This document shows, piece by piece, positions 34,171 through 48,686 of a stretch of DNA of 64,000 bases (position 1 is its first letter; each line of letters starts with the position of its first letter). Source of the DNA: Syngnathus acus (taxonomy: Eukaryota; Chordata; Actinopteri; Syngnathiformes; Syngnathidae). A program made the position numbers and the translations under genes. The notes under the pieces are model-generated. The model was given only the letters and a program-made list of their open reading frames with translations. It did no database searches and was not told where the DNA came from. The DNA lies in contig NC_051100.1 of the NCBI RefSeq assembly GCF_901709675.1, positions 6,386,001 through 6,450,000 on the forward strand, written 5' to 3'.

Positions 34171-36950
34171 GGGGTGCTTTATATTATTGCTTCTCTCCTT
34201 GCGCGTGATTGATGGAAGTAGGACGACAGGCTAGTCTAGCACGATCCATTTAGATAAAGGAAAACTTCACTCGACTCCAGTTTTATGATGCTCCCATTGC
34301 GTGAGCGACACTCTGGCAACATTTTTTGCAGATACTGATCTAAATGTTTTTCTCATCAGCCAACACCATCTTCAAACTACCACTTGACAGTAGCTGATAA
34401 TATAATATAATATAATAATATAATTTATATTTATAAAAATAATATAATATAAACTATTCTGAACCTAATATAAACATAACGCAATTAACACAACACTATT
34501 TGTGGCCAAAAATGCTGTTTCAGTGCTGCCCAGTGTTGGCCTCTAAGTTTTATTTGAACATGTTGGCAGTGTGTCCAACGTGTAGGTGTTCATATTTGCA
34601 TGCGGGAGTCGCACCATGGAGATTTAAAAAAAAAACAAAAAAAAAAAAACCTCAGTGTGGTTTTGAAAAATCTAATTTGGAACCTCTAATAATACAAGCC
34701 GTGCATGTTTCCCCTGGGAAATACCAGAAATAGATCCAGGACTGTAGACTTTTTTTGTGGGCTTACAGACTCCTTCTTAACATTCCAAATCCAAGCAACA
34801 GTTTTTGAAAACATCTGTTGTAATTAGCATCACCATAGAAGAAATGATCTTTTGTCTTACTTTCCTTTTGGAGGACAAAATCTTCTTTAACCTCTGTATT
34901 CATGTCAATGCGGGGGAAAAAGTTGGCTATCAGAGAGGATTAGCCCCAGTAGGAGATGGAACAGAGGCTGTTTGGAATCTTAATTGAAAGACTTGCTCTG
35001 TGTGTGCGTGTGTTTCATATGTAGGTCACGGGTGTGTTTGGAAAGCGTGTCTGGCGTACACTGGGGTGATGATGTTGTGTTGCGAAAGTCGAGTAACTAA
35101 ACAAAAATCAGTCCACAAAAGACCCTTGAGCGGCTTCGGCTGTCAGTGTGATAAAACGCCTCACTGAAGTCATGGTCAAACTGAGCACGGCCCCCTGATG
35201 AATGTCTGCTTTGAGTATTGGCAAGAAGACCTTGTACTTTCAATGTTAGATGTTGGGGTGGGCATATTTTGCAGCTGATTAAAACTTTGCACAAAGCCAG
35301 GGGCGGCGCTATGTGGTGGCAACGGTAACAAAGAAGTGGCCCGTTATCAAATAAATTCAGCTCAGCAAAACATTGCTTTTTACATGGACTTGTTCATATG
35401 GCCACCCCACTGAAAAGTCCCCTGGTCAAAGTTTAAGAAAATATGAGTTAATAATGTAAAACTTGACCACAATCTTAGATGGTACGTGTTGACAAAAGTA
35501 CAACTACGCCGGCCTCTAATCACAGATCCGTCACACCCTAATCAGTTGGTAATATAATAAGTAGTGATTATAGTCTGTGGTCCCCCGGGCAAAGAACAGT
35601 GAATTAAATTAACTGATTTCATTATGTTCACTCACTTTGTATTTAGAGGTGACCTTGCTAGATGAGCTTCAAAAGTGACATTAGAAACGGAGGGGGGGTT
35701 CTGTGTTGGTCTACGTTCTAAAACTTTGCAGCAAAATTGACATTTGATCTGCTGGGACTGATTTTCCTCGATAAATTCCGACCAGTGGAAAACACATGCT
35801 ATTTACCCCCCTGGTGTGTCGGATGTGTCACATTTCAAAACTGGTTAAAGGATCTAAAAATAAAACGGGTAGCGTGTGAACCAGGCTGAAGCATTGCCTA
35901 ATATTTCCATATCCGAGCAGCAATGCCAACCAGGAACAAAGCGACCTGTCAGCAGCGATGACGTTTCTGCATGATCCCGCCGCTAATCGCTCGCTAGCCT
36001 TCTTGAAGAGTCATCAGCATGTGTCGGCCTTCAAAGTGTCGCGCTCGGCGTATTAAAATCCATCTTTGTCGCCGCTTCTGATCCCGCCGTGGAGCCTTCA
36101 GCATGAGCTCGTCATTTTTTTGCAGTGCTGTGTGCCCGTTTTTTTTCCCCCCATCGCTCCCTCTCTCGGATATCCCCCCTCGCCAGTCGTGAGCAAGCGT
36201 GGCACCGCGTTAAGACCGAGAATATGCATGTGTCGGAGCTGTCCCCTTAATCCTTACAGCAAATAAAGGGAGGCTTACCCAGTCTGGTGCACATAAGCAC
36301 CCGTGCAGGCTGGCAGGCCCATTTCCCATACATGTTCCTTCTTTCTTCTCATCTTCATGCTTCATCCTGCGGTCGTTCCACTTTTTCACTTTCTTCATCC
36401 TAGTCTTTCCAAGAAGTCTAAATGTCTCTCTCTCTCTGTCTCTCATGGGCTTGCACCCAATCCCAGCAGTTGAAAGCGTCTCTGCTCCTTTTGCCAAGTT
36501 ATTTCAGGGGTTTGCGAAGTTGGCTCGAAAAGCAAAAAAGGATTACCCTCGCACCCACAACAATTACACTCGTCTTTACCGAGCTGGCTGCCGGAGCCGA
36601 TGAATAAAAGGAGAGGTGCTGAGGACAGATTTGCACTTTGCTCGGGCTCACAGCTGTTGCCTGTGCAGATATTAGACTTTAATATTCTTGAATGTGAGAC
36701 TTTGTTTGTCTCAGTCCATTCTCCACCGATAAAGAAATGTATTCTTCGTCCGATTCAGATTATAATCTCTTTTTGGATGACTCATGTGTCAGCTGTGTAC
36801 TTTATGAGACCACAAAACAAGCAAACTGTCTGGACATGAGTGATGCCTTTGTTAATTCATCGAGAAAGTGACGATTATAAGCACCTTAATGCTCAAATTT
36901 ACAAAATGTTTGCCGTCACTCCTAATTGTCTTCATCTGCTTGTTGGAGGC
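34171..36950. other. Gene-poor region
   Basis: No exon recognised. It includes an AT-rich TAATA array near 34398-34460 and a third dispersed repeat fragment at 35297-35415 ('ggggcggcgctatg' to 'ccctggtc'). Confidence 0.5.
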
Positions 36951-36959
36951 TAATTTGCA

Positions 36960-37210
36960 AGTGTGGCTGAAGATGATGATAGCACTGGAGAGCTGGGGAG
37001 GGCCCACAAAGCCACTTGCCCCCTCTTAAATATTCTTCGACCCCCTCGGGTACCAGGCCAGATAATTGACTTTTTGGGTATTATCCAACTTTTCTGATTG
37101 TTTTTTTTTTACATTTCCAGCAAATTTGAAGAATGTTGGAGTTTCAGTTTGACATCCTTGTCCCCACGGCCCCCTCCCAAGGAAAAAAAAATCCTAGCTC
37201 AGCCACTGGA
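36960..37210 (-). repeat. Dispersed repeat fragment, copy 3
   Basis: Ends 'tcctagctcagccactgg', whose complement CCAGTGGCTGAGCTAGGA is a common repeat start in fish. The interior parallels 25100-25300. It lies opposite in orientation to the 32148 and 35297 fragments if they are the same family. Confidence 0.45.
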
Positions 37211-39755
37211 TGATAGTGAATATACGATGCTGCTTTGATTTTGAGTCTCCTCTTCATGAATGCTAAATGATTGTTGAAATTGTAAAGTAAGAAACGAGAA
37301 TGTATGCTAAAGAAAACGTCTCCCATTTTTGGACAATTGCACGCTTCAATCTTTGTGCGGCAGTGTCGACATTTCTTTTATTTCCACTCACTGTCACGGC
37401 CAGGTGTCCCGATACTTTCATCTTTCCAGGGTACAGTTCGGATATAATTGAATTCTCTAACTATCCCACTCTGCTTTATTTCTTTGAGCTGACGTTGCAG
37501 TTAAAATGATGACTCTATAATAAAAAATTGCACAAAAAGTTTAAAAGGAGAAAGTGAGAGAGTGTGCAATAATATGCCGGAGAAAATCCAGAACATTCCT
37601 TATGTGAGGGCTTGTTTAAAAAAAAAAAAAACCCCAATCATCATTTTTTTCCCCCCCCCCCATGTATTTTCATTTTTTTGGCTTGCTTTTCTTCCCCATT
37701 GCCTTAAAACATTTGCGTGCTTGGCAAATCAGTGCAATCGTCCCTCCTTAAAATGAAAATCTCAATTCCCTGCCTGTTGAGATGAAAAGATGGTGTCCTT
37801 GTAAGACAAACAAAAAGTATGTGCGGCTGACACGCTGTCAAGTTCCTGACGTGTCCCTCCCATTTGTGCCCGTCACTTTTCCGTATGCATGATTAAGCCA
37901 TAACAAGGTTGCTGCTTTTGTCGTGCCTACGGGAGAAAATGTCCTACCGTGTGCCAGTGAGAAAGTGAAAAGAGCGAGCTTCCATAAATAAACAACGCCA
38001 TCCTGCTTTTTGCTCAAATTAGGCAAATTCCTTGCGAAAGAGTGCCTGCAAATACAGCCTTTTAGCCGTCATCAGCTCTTTAGTGTGTTTGGTGTGCTGG
38101 AAGCGATGCGTTTGGTGGACTCTGTCACTGTAATGCGACGTGAATGAAGACAACCTTGAGGAGAAAGTTGTCAGTCGTCGTCCTCCTCGTATGTCAATGC
38201 CCACGCCGGTCGCTTTGTCCTTTCTCATCTGGGGGACTTGGTGGCACGAGTTATTAGACACACACACACACACAAAAACTCCTACTACGATTGAATTACT
38301 GTCACCCACGAGAGGCCACAAGCAATCCCACGGGCATTCTATGAAAATGAATAGGAGAAAAAAGTAGCTCATAAAAAAATATAATCATCCATGCATGTAA
38401 AGTTGTAAGTAGGTAGCAACAATACATTATCCTCCTCTGCCAGCCGAGCCTCGTATTAAAATGACGTTATGGTAATTTTTCTTTTCTATTAAAAACTCTA
38501 TGGCACATCAAGAAGAAAATGCACCAGCCAAAAACAATTAGTAGAATCTATAAAGTCAAAGGCCTGTGAATTTGGAAACCATTTTGACCCTCCTGTGTTT
38601 GGAGTCCAAAAAATTGCATCATTGCTATTTTGGCTTTATAAAAGTTAAACAGCATCACATTGGACAAAGAAGAGATTTTATTTTGGTGATTTTGGACTCG
38701 TTTGGAGTGCTTGTCACGATGAATCCAAGTGAAAGCAAACATTTTTCTGCTCTGTCTTTCTTAATTTTACTTGAGTTTGCTTCATCCTTGCGATCAGCCA
38801 CGCTTCTGCCCCGTCCCATTATGCGTGTGGAAAACAGGCGAAGTCCTTCAAAGTAAATACATATTCATCGGAATGCCAGGCGAGAGAATGTTGTGGGTTT
38901 AATCTTGCTCTTTTCCAAGTTGAGGAAAAAAAAAAGATGTTTTGTTGATGTCATCGCTGCAAGCTTGATTTGCATTCACTCATGTTATTTGTGCCCTTGC
39001 CTGGTTTTGCATTTTAGTTAGCACGCTAATGATGAATTGTTTACTGGTTTGTTTTGATGCACTGTTCACGCCGATTGTTTGATTGGGAGAATTTGTTTTT
39101 GTTGAGCCAAAGCTTTTTTTTGGCTAAGGGAGTACAAAGTACTTTCTCGCAGCACTTGGAAAGAGGTATTTTAATGAATAACCAGTGGCTGTATTATTCA
39201 TAAGTCTTATGGGGGGGGGGGGACTGATGCGATTGTGTAATCCAAATACCATTGTTGATCTGAAAGTTCTCCCCGTTTTCTTTACCTCCTTTTCTCTGCA
39301 GTGCTGTCAGATGAATCTTTGTCTGCTTAAGCAGTGTGCCATCATTAATGATGTTTTTTTTTGGGGGGGTCGGGGGTGAGGGGAATTCTACCATCAACGT
39401 GGCTGGGCAATTATTCCCTCTGTTGGAGGGAAACAAGTGAGACTTCACAGCTCAGCCTATTTGGCCTCAAGTTGCCTCGGGAATGTGAGCTCAAAGTCAC
39501 TGACTGCCATAAATGTCACTTTGGGAATGTGCAAAATGACCGTGCTCCCTTTTTTTTTGTCTTGGTGTAATTGATGATGAGTCATTTAATGTATATTTAG
39601 TAGAGTTTATCACCTATTTGTTCCTGTTATTGATCCAGTGGTAGTTCTCTATTTACTAACATGGCACATAATCCTGAGGGGTTTGCTCCGACTGCTGACC
39701 CTCCTATAGCCTGCGAGCCGCCATTGCCAGAAGTGTGTGCGTTTGCGTTTGCGTT

Positions 39756-39792
<37 letters not shown>

Positions 39793-42700
39793 ACATAGGG
39801 CTGAGGGAACGGTGCGCTAATAGAAAGTCTATTGACTGGGCGAGTCACTCATGGCTGCTGTAATAGCTGCTGGGCTACTCTGGGCGCAAGTCGATAAAGT
39901 TCTCCTAGTCCCCACGGGCCGGTGTGCTAGACCTCTGTCAGCAACTGGAGCAAAATTAAATGTTTGATCGACCACCTTGAAGATGCGGTTTGTGGCGCAC
40001 GTTTGCCCGAGAGTGCATACGCGTTCATTTACTGTACTTGTCGAGGAAGTTGGGATTTCATTGAATTTGATTGTTTGCTTGCAGGAGTGCTGGGCACACA
40101 ACAAGGACATTGAGTTTGTTGGATTTAACATACAGGTAGACCAATAAAATAGATTATTGTACTGAAGTCCTGGATTGTGCTGTTTTTATGGTAGAGTTTA
40201 TCCAGATCAGGATTTTTTTGGTCAGAGTATTATGTAAATATCGGTGCTTTTTTTGGAGTCTTGACCGGGAGACGAAATTAAATTTGCGTGGTTAAAAATG
40301 AGAGCTGCGGCAAATAATGTTGCTTGTGTGCAATGCTGTGACTTGCACTTTTTCAGTCCACAGAGAAATAAACCAATTTGTGTGGAAACCTTTGCAAAGT
40401 TAGTGCTCCATTTTGGACAGCCAAGGACACAGCCGCAAAATTGTATTTTTTTGTGTGTTTTGCAGTGGAATACATTTTTTTTACTGTATTAATGTTGGAA
40501 ATATTATATATATTTCTATAATTTGCAAAGAAGTCTATCTTCAAGCTTCAGATTGCCTTCAATTATCTTCAAGGACATAAAAGATGTATTTTACCTCACA
40601 TTTTAAATAGTTTCTCCGTGTTCTATTAACATGTCTGTGACATGCTGTACCTCAAGGATAAATGAATCATAGCTCACTTTCTCGTCTTGCTGGACTCTTC
40701 CAATTTTCAGAGCTTGCCGATGCCAGACAAGCAAAGAAACCAAAAATCTGATTTTTGGTTGAAAAACCAAAAATCTGACCTACATAAGACTGCAGTACTG
40801 TCGACTTAATGACAGAATCGATCACACCAGCTGACTTGATGCCATAATGTCTGTTGCTGGAAGGTTCCCTGGGGTGGGTGGGGTAGTGAGGTTGACTGAC
40901 AACACTGACATTCTGACCGGAGGGGGCACAGACAGTTGCCGACACAGCAAGGTCCCTCTCAGGGGAAGCTGGATTTGGATGGACTTACTCAACAAAGACA
41001 CACTTGGGGTGACACAATGCATGATGGGAGAGAGCCTCCTCTTGATCACATGATCCTTCTGGGAGCATCGGGGAGGAGTTTGTCTTATCGAGGCATGGCA
41101 GCCTGATGGAGCTAATCCCGCTGTTTGGCCGCTAACCTCTGACACCTGCTTCCTGTCACGACCGGGCGGCCGTGGCGACAAGCCGAAACGAGGTCATCGC
41201 ATTTGAGATCCAAAATACCTCAGGAGGCAGTTCCACAGCCTCGCATTCCCTCGTCGACCTTTCATCATCCATCTTCCTTTGTCGGCCCTCGCGCGACCTT
41301 GTCAGACGATTCCCGCCTCGAGTTAAGCGACACATGTATGCCCGGCGGCAGACTAGGAGGAGAGCGGCTAATATGATTACGCCTAATTGCTGCCAAAAGC
41401 TTCCGAGTGCAAATCAACATACCCTACATCTGTCTAAAAATCCAAAACAGGCTGATTGAATGATAGTAAAAGTCACTTAAAGTTACGCTGAGCAAAGTCC
41501 GCGCTAATTCCATTGTCGCACTTGAAGTCAGCACGTCGAAGAAGGACAAGAATAAAAAGGTCAACTCTCCTTCCTGACTGATTACATTTGTGCTGTGCCC
41601 ATAATATTCCGAACTGAAAATTCCTAGCTCCACTTTCCTGTGCCACATTCACGTGATGCAACTTTGCACAATTAAACGGGTCAACTGAGAGTATGCAGAG
41701 GCGGCTTGCGACAGGTGTTTAACACAGATTGCCAGACCGAGCTCCGTTTGCGCACTCAGGAGTAACGAGCCCCACGTTTCAGATGAACGCATCTGTTTAC
41801 ACCTTGTTTGCAAACAGATAGCGTCAAATGAAAGGCCCTGATTGGCAAAAGATGCTGGCAATGAGTCGCTTGTGTTCCGATAAGCATAAACTAATTGCGT
41901 AAATTTGGTTGCTACGTGGCCGTGTTTAAAATTGCTGTAAATAAATATCAATCTGTCATTAAATATCAGGCTTAATTCAGATGATCAGAGCGAGTGGGCG
42001 AGACATGCTGGCTGTAAACCGATGCATACGACGCCACCTGTCATGGATTGTGAGGGTGACTAATGCACGCGTGCGATTTTGTTTACCGTTCCGCTGGCTT
42101 TGCTCGGCTGTGTTGACACACTCGATGTGACGCCCATGAGTCAACTGTCAACTGTGCGAACGACAAAACACTCACAGGGTTTTAGGAACCTGAGCCATAT
42201 GGTGTCCTTCACACTTCGATGATTGACACCCAATTTTGTGGTGGAAAATAATATAGACTGGGGTTGAACACAATCTGTTCCAAGACACTGGACAAAATCA
42301 TGAACATGGATATAATCCACTTGAAGATAAAACTGTATTAACTACTGCGCCATTTTGTTTTTCCATATTAAGAGTTTAACATTGCAAATTGGCTAATCTG
42401 CGCTTCAAACAAAACAAAACGTTGCCAACACTGATTAATTTAACTTTACGTAGCCGGCCGGCTTTGATTTCCAGCGTTTTCCTCCTCAAGTCAAGGCTAA
42501 GTGTTTTTCAATGTTTTAATGCATGCATAGTTCTCTATCTCATCTGGTCCACTAATACAATAGTGCCTCATTAATGCCGGGTTTTCATTCAGAGTGAGGA
42601 CAGGATGTGTATCATTAGGGGTAGAGAATGCTTAATTTATTTCTGTCTTTAATGATTCATTTCATGCAACCTTTAGCCCATTAAAATGGTGAACCGCTTC

Positions 42701-43260
42701 TCAATGGAAAGACTTACTTCCTAGAATTTGACATGACCATAGTGAGCTGGTTTTATTGTCGCAATCAAAGGAAGACGTAACGCCGCAGTGCAGCGCGGCT
42801 CGTAAACTACAGAGCAGGGCTCAAAAGACTCGTCTTTATCATAAATGTTTCCAGGTTTTGCCTCCGGACAGACTGTGTAGCATTATTGATTGTGGCTTTA
42901 AAAAGACCTTAGAGGATTTTGTTTTTGATCAAATGTTTTACACAATAATCCAACCCAACATGGTTCAACCGTTCACCGCTTGACCACCTTTGCCGTTTTC
43001 CTCCTGCTCCTACATAATGCTGATCCATTAAAACAAACTGCCGCCTTTTTATGTCCCTGCAAAGGTAATTTTCTGCTTAGCTGAAACTTTTAATTGAATT
43101 TGTGGCTTTTTTTTGTGTTGTTGTTTCTGCTTCGGCAGTCAGTTTTAGCCAACACTTTTTGGGGATACAATTTACTGGCGTGTAGGCACTAATGCAACTT
43201 TTAGGTACCGTCGAGATTTAATGCATATGCAAAGACTGTGTGCAATATTTATCAGTGTTG
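37211..43260. other. Gene-poor region
   Basis: No coding exon recognised. Contains an (AC)n tract at 38258-38273, a (GTTTGC)n-(GT)n compound microsatellite at 39741-39790, and a small inverted repeat at about 40730-40780 with 'aaccaaaaatctgat' twice. Confidence 0.5.
39741..39790. repeat. Compound (GTTTGC)n-(GT)n microsatellite
   Basis: Three GTTTGC hexamers run directly into about 16 GT dinucleotides. Confidence 0.95.
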
Positions 43261-43264
43261 CTCT

Positions 43265-43378
43265 GGCTTGACACTTCCTTGATTGACTGCCTCTTACCCA
43301 AATTCAGCTCTGATAGGCTCCAAGACACATTTGACCCTGCTGAGGATAATTGGTACAGAAAATGGATAGATGGAGCAA
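43265..43378 (+). repeat. Teleost interspersed repeat, 3' part
   Basis: 'ctgataggctccaagacac' then 'tgaccctgctgaggata' and 'cagaaaatggatagatgg', the typical end of a very abundant fish repeat. A further diverged fragment lies at about 43650-43715. Confidence 0.65.
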
Positions 43379-43975
43379 CCTCAGTTTTGGTTGTCAAGAG
43401 AACATGAGTATAGAAGATAATTAATTGCAAGTCATCAAGTAATGGAATTGTATTGCACTACCAAATTCTAACCAACAAACCCACTGTTTAAACTGGTCTG
43501 CTTTCGAAAGAAGATATGGCTAGTCGAGCTGCATGCATACGAGCACACAAGTCCTCTGGGCATTATCATTCCGCTCGTTATGGAAGAGATTCACTCTTGC
43601 TGTTAAAAAAAAAAAAGCCATTGGAATTGAGAAAAAACTAAGTCGTCCATTGGTGTGAATGCAAGTGTGAATGGGTTGTCCTGGTGACCATTCCAGGGTA
43701 AAGAAAATGAATGGATGTAATTAGTGTGCAGTTAAATTAAAACACTGAGCTACTCTCTGTCATAATCTAATTTGATAAACCATTGCACATTTTTGCATCC
43801 TCGCCCTTAATCTGATTTCCATTGTAGTTACCCATAATTGCATAAGCATCGATTTGACAATGGTGGGTGAAGGTTTAACGCATAACTGTGGGGTGCTGAC
43901 AGGGAGACACATAACTATCTGCATGTTGGCTTTGACAAATTAATTTAAGATAGAGAAGGTCTGTCTGTGTGTTAT

Positions 43976-43999
43976 TGTGTGTGTGTGTGTGTGTGTGTT
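43976..43999. repeat. (GT)n microsatellite
   Basis: Twelve GT dinucleotides. Confidence 0.95.
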
Positions 44000-44374
44000 A
44001 CAGATTTAGCTCACCGGCTGTGGTTGTTGAGATGACAGCAGTCACTTGGGGAGTGGGACATCAGATGTAGTCATCAACTGACAGACACACTTATTACACT
44101 GGCTGTCCCCCTCCTGAGTGGAGGCCCAGATACATACAGGATTAAGCCAAATGCTGCCTCGCTTGCCTTCCCTACTTTAAAGTGTAGTTTACTTAGAACT
44201 GTGGAACACGCTTGTATGCAGTCCTTTTTTTTTTGTCCGTCTCAACTTTATATGACCAGTCGATGTATTGTTCAAGAGCACTTATATATGCCCAGGCGTT
44301 CCTCTTTTTATTTTTGGAGGAACTAAACAAAAAATATATATATATATTTTTTTTTATCATAGCAACTATTACAA

Positions 44375-44575
44375 TGTCAAAGTCAAAGTCTGCTTCATTG
44401 TCAATTTCTTCACGTCAAGAGATACAAAGAGATCGAAATTGCGTTTCCTACTATCCCACGGTGACGAGACGTATTACACATTGAAGTAAACAATACAAAA
44501 AGTAAAAATAAGAAGGCACATACAATGAATAAATAAGAGCAATGAATAAATAAGAGCAACCTGGTGGAAATGGTG
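44375..44575 (+). repeat. Retroposon-like repeat fragment
   Basis: 'caaagtcaaagtctgcttca' leads into 'attgtcaatttcttca', 'agatacaaagagatcgaaat' and 'ctatcccacggtgacgag'. This order is familiar from interspersed repeats of fish. Its 3' part contains a tandem 20-base duplication, AGAGCAATGAATAAATA. Confidence 0.55.
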
Positions 44576-47500
44576 CAATTGTGCATACAGCAGACAGTCA
44601 GTATACAATGTGTCATCCTGTCATAAAAGGTAATGTGCATATTTTAGCCTAAATTTTATCGAGTGCAAAGACTGATTTGTCTGCAGATGGTGAGGGTTTA
44701 AATGGCGTGTCCACTTGGTAATGACTATTTTATGGTTGAAACATTATCGTGCGCACACTCACTCAAAAGTCGCAGTGTATCAAAACTAAAATGGAAACAT
44801 AGACGTCAACATGCAAGATAAGCCACCTGTGCCTTAGACACGTGCACATGAGCAGGCAAGACACATCCGCACACCCCGCCTGCCTCAGCCAAGTTGTCGG
44901 TTCAGCATTTTAATTAAAGCTTCTCTCCTGAGCTGTGCAGCGGCAACAGCAAAGAGCTTTTTACTAGAGGAAAGATTTTGCAAGATTTGACAAAACATCC
45001 TCATTTAAGCGAGACACACATTTGGATTATTGTAGTAATAGCACAACGTGAGTGGAGACAACAGTCTTGTTGGCTTTATGCAAAATTAAATAACTATAAC
45101 AATGATTTAATACTAGGAGAAACTAAAAAGAGCTATTTTGTTTTGTTTGTTCCAATGACCACTTGGGCTTTTTCGCACCGACAGTCTCGTTACAATTGCT
45201 GCCATCGGACATCTTATCTCTGTCTCCAAGTTTTGCACGAGTTTTTGTTGACGGTTTCAGGCCACCGAGCTCCATCCATCGTTTCAAATGCCAGCCGGGG
45301 TTGAACCGTGGAGCGTTTGGGTGTGCGGACAATGCCTTTTGTCAGGGATGCTCCGACAGGCACTGACAATGAACAGCCTCCTGTATGGAGAGGGCTAGTG
45401 AAGTGGAAATGTTTGTTGCTGTCCCACTTGGGCTTGCATGACCGTTGTCAGCGGCAACAGCCAGTCGCAGTTGCAACTTTTCAGAGGAGAGTTTCTGCAA
45501 AGTGCTGTTTTCGACGCATAGTGTGTCTTTTGATTAAAAGTGCATGGCAGGGTAATGGCAGTCTGGTTTAATAATGACACATTCCAAACTTACATCAAAT
45601 ATATATAGATAGATGTACTTTTTTTGTTTACTTAGGAGATGTCAAGATTGGAGATGCACTGCTGTCACAAATCTCCTGAGATAACTATCATTTCCTTTTC
45701 TCGGAAAGACGGTTTGCCTTGTGTCGCCCCCGAGCCACATCATTCCTGGGAAATGTCAACTGAAAATGTACTGACATTTACAACTAAATGTGTTCTTTTA
45801 ATTATGTAGTTGTACACAGTCAAAGTCAGGAGACTGCAACAAATCTACTAACAGGACTTCCTCGACGGGTTACTCGAGGACCAATGGACTATTCTGCAAA
45901 AAGTACATTTTAAATTTTTATATTGTATTTTTAATTTATAAAAGATCTTATCATATTTAGTGACAAATGAATGGTCTTGTGTAAACAAAATAAAACTACT
46001 TAGACATGAAGCATTTTTTCAAATGTAGACTTACTGAATTATGTAAATGCCTCCATTTGAGCTATGCATCAAACACTCGCCGGGCCCGAGTGTAAGGACG
46101 CAACTAACTGTAAGGGGAGTTGCCCACCTGAGCTCATCAATATTCATGAAGCTCATACCTCGCTCCACTGTGGGCAAACTGGAGAGGTGACCTTGAGTTC
46201 TACCCTCTTTACTAATAATACAGATGGGTGGGATAGCACTGTGTGAATGACATGATACCGGTTTGAATTTTTTATTCAGTGCAGCTCTTGCGGACATTAA
46301 GATTGAGCAGGCTCTCCTTGCTCTTGTTTATAAAAAAAAAAAAAAAAAAAGAGAATTATCAACCACGTCATTCAGTTAATCCGCAGTTTCATCCAATTGA
46401 CAGGTTCTTTGTCAACATTTATCGAAAGCACGCACGTTGTCTGCGATGCACCATAGCTGCTCTTCCTCAGTCTTCTGCATCAGCAGCGTTACCATGGAAA
46501 CCTTGCTGCCAGGGCCAAGCTTTGAAGCAGTTCCCTCATTTGGAAATAAGCAGAATATTTTTTTTCTAATCTTCCAGCATGCTTGCTGTCTTTTTAGATT
46601 TTTTTTTATATTGAAAATATATCACATCTAAGCTTTACTCCGTTTGCATGCAGCACCACATTTTCTTCCACTTTTCATCAATGATGACTAGCTTTTTATG
46701 GAACAGGAAAAGTTGAATAAATAAAACCAAAATCCAAATAACGTTTTGTGGCCACTCAGGATGGTGTTGACCAATTTATAATTCATTATTTTGAGGAAAA
46801 TGTGGTCCAAAAGTAACTTGCTCAAATAACATACAAACTTTCTCACTCTAAACTTTCACAATATGTTTGTGAAAAATTGGCCAAAATGTTGTTTCACCCA
46901 AACAAAATACTTATTTAAACCCCAGAAGCCAATTTCCTGGATTATTGAATTACCGGAAAGTGTTCATTGTCATGGGAATGAGAGTTTCTCATGTTGGCTC
47001 TTGTTTAGTTAAAACCATTATGACACCACAACACTAAATAATCTAAAAAATAGGATTCATAATTAAGAAAAAAGTGAGACAGTAGTTGCTAGAGAAACAT
47101 AAATGTCATATGGAATTTTAGGAGTTTAACTCCTGAATTGCATCCTAAATCCCTTTGTGTTGTTCAGTGCAGTGATTCTTCACCACACACTCAAAAGACA
47201 GATTATTCTCATATCAATGTCAGCATATTTATTATTTTTCAATAATAACACATTTCCCTCATCACCCGGTGGCTTAGTGCAGATAAACAATATAAATACA
47301 AAACCCTTCGTAAATCTCAATACACAGACTAGAAGCTTTGGCTTATTTACAAAAAATAAAAATAAAAATGCTGCTTTTCCACTTCCAGTCTAATTACAGA
47401 AGGTCATTTGCAGTTCACGCTTCTCTCATACAATACACAAATAAAAACATTTTATTTTATGAGTTGAACAGATCTCATCCAAAAACAAAGAGTAGCTTAG

Positions 47501-48680
47501 TGTAGTGCTTACCGTGTAGCAACAGCACAGGAAAATGCCACCCCCCCTTCGTAAAGTGCTACAAACAATTCAAAATTCACTTTACAGACACTCTGATTAG
47601 AGGACTTACACAATGTTGACATTTCAGGTATCAAAAAGATCACTTTTAATCAAACAGAGGTGAATTTGTACTAAAAGTTGTTGCTGAGGTGTGAACTATA
47701 ATGCATTATTAAGCTAACACTAGAGAGCAGCACTATTGCCAAAATGTGCAAGCAATCTACGTAAAATAAATAAATAAAGCAAATTAATGCAACATTTTCC
47801 ATGCATTAATACAGTATCATTACACACCGATTGCTACATAGTTTTGCAAGTGATGTTTTTCCTCTGGCTCGAGCAACAGAAACAAAAAAAAGTTAGAGTA
47901 CACATTGCCCTTTTCAACAGGTCAGGGCATTTTTCTTGCCTCTGGACTGCTTCTGACATCAATATTCAGCTTTGTAGGAATGTTTTCACCAGCTTCAACG
48001 TGAGATTCCAGTTGAAAAGTCATTTTTGTGCTGCTTTTTTTCTGTCTGCTGTCATCAATCCAAGGCAGCATTTGCTTATTTAGAAATCATTTTGTTGGCG
48101 TCTCTTCGGTCATCTGTAGTCGTTGTCACATAGTGAGAACTTTTCATGCAGGTCTTCTTGTTCATGACTGAGAACAGGATCAGCGTCCAAACGCTTGGCA
48201 CATTTGACAGCTTGATGCTAAATAAGTAAATGCTGTTCTATGGCCATCAGAGTTAAAAACATTTTTTTTTATACCCTGGCCAAATGATGAGTTCAAATAA
48301 TTGTGTTGATTGAAAGATACATCATTTTTTTACATCCTGGTATTTCTTCATGTTCCCGATCCGCTATCTGTTTTCGATACTCCTCATCCTATTCTATGTT
48401 ACTCAACCATTTGTGCTCTTCTGCTCATTTATGTCCTGGTATTGGCTGGAAAAAAAATCGTAATATTTAAAAGTCATAACAGGAAAAAAATCCTGAGGTA
48501 CATTACACAAATTGTGTGATGTCGTGAAAAACAGGAGGGTCAGAAAACCACATCTACACGAGTGCTGTGATGACACAAAAATGTGTTTCATTTATTTAAA
48601 TTGCAACTTTTATAGCCTGCTTCTACAGCACCAATTTATTTTCATAAAAAAAGGGAACAAATTTTACGTAGCGTTATGGG
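44576..48680. other. Gene-poor region, possible distal zmat4 3' UTR
   Basis: No coding exon recognised. Around 47.2-47.8 kb the minus strand is T-rich with several AATAAA complements (TTTATT), which could mark a distal zmat4 poly(A) site. At 46040-46240 a GC-richer, repeat-free block stands out. Confidence 0.4.
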
Positions 48681-48686
48681 GAAGAG

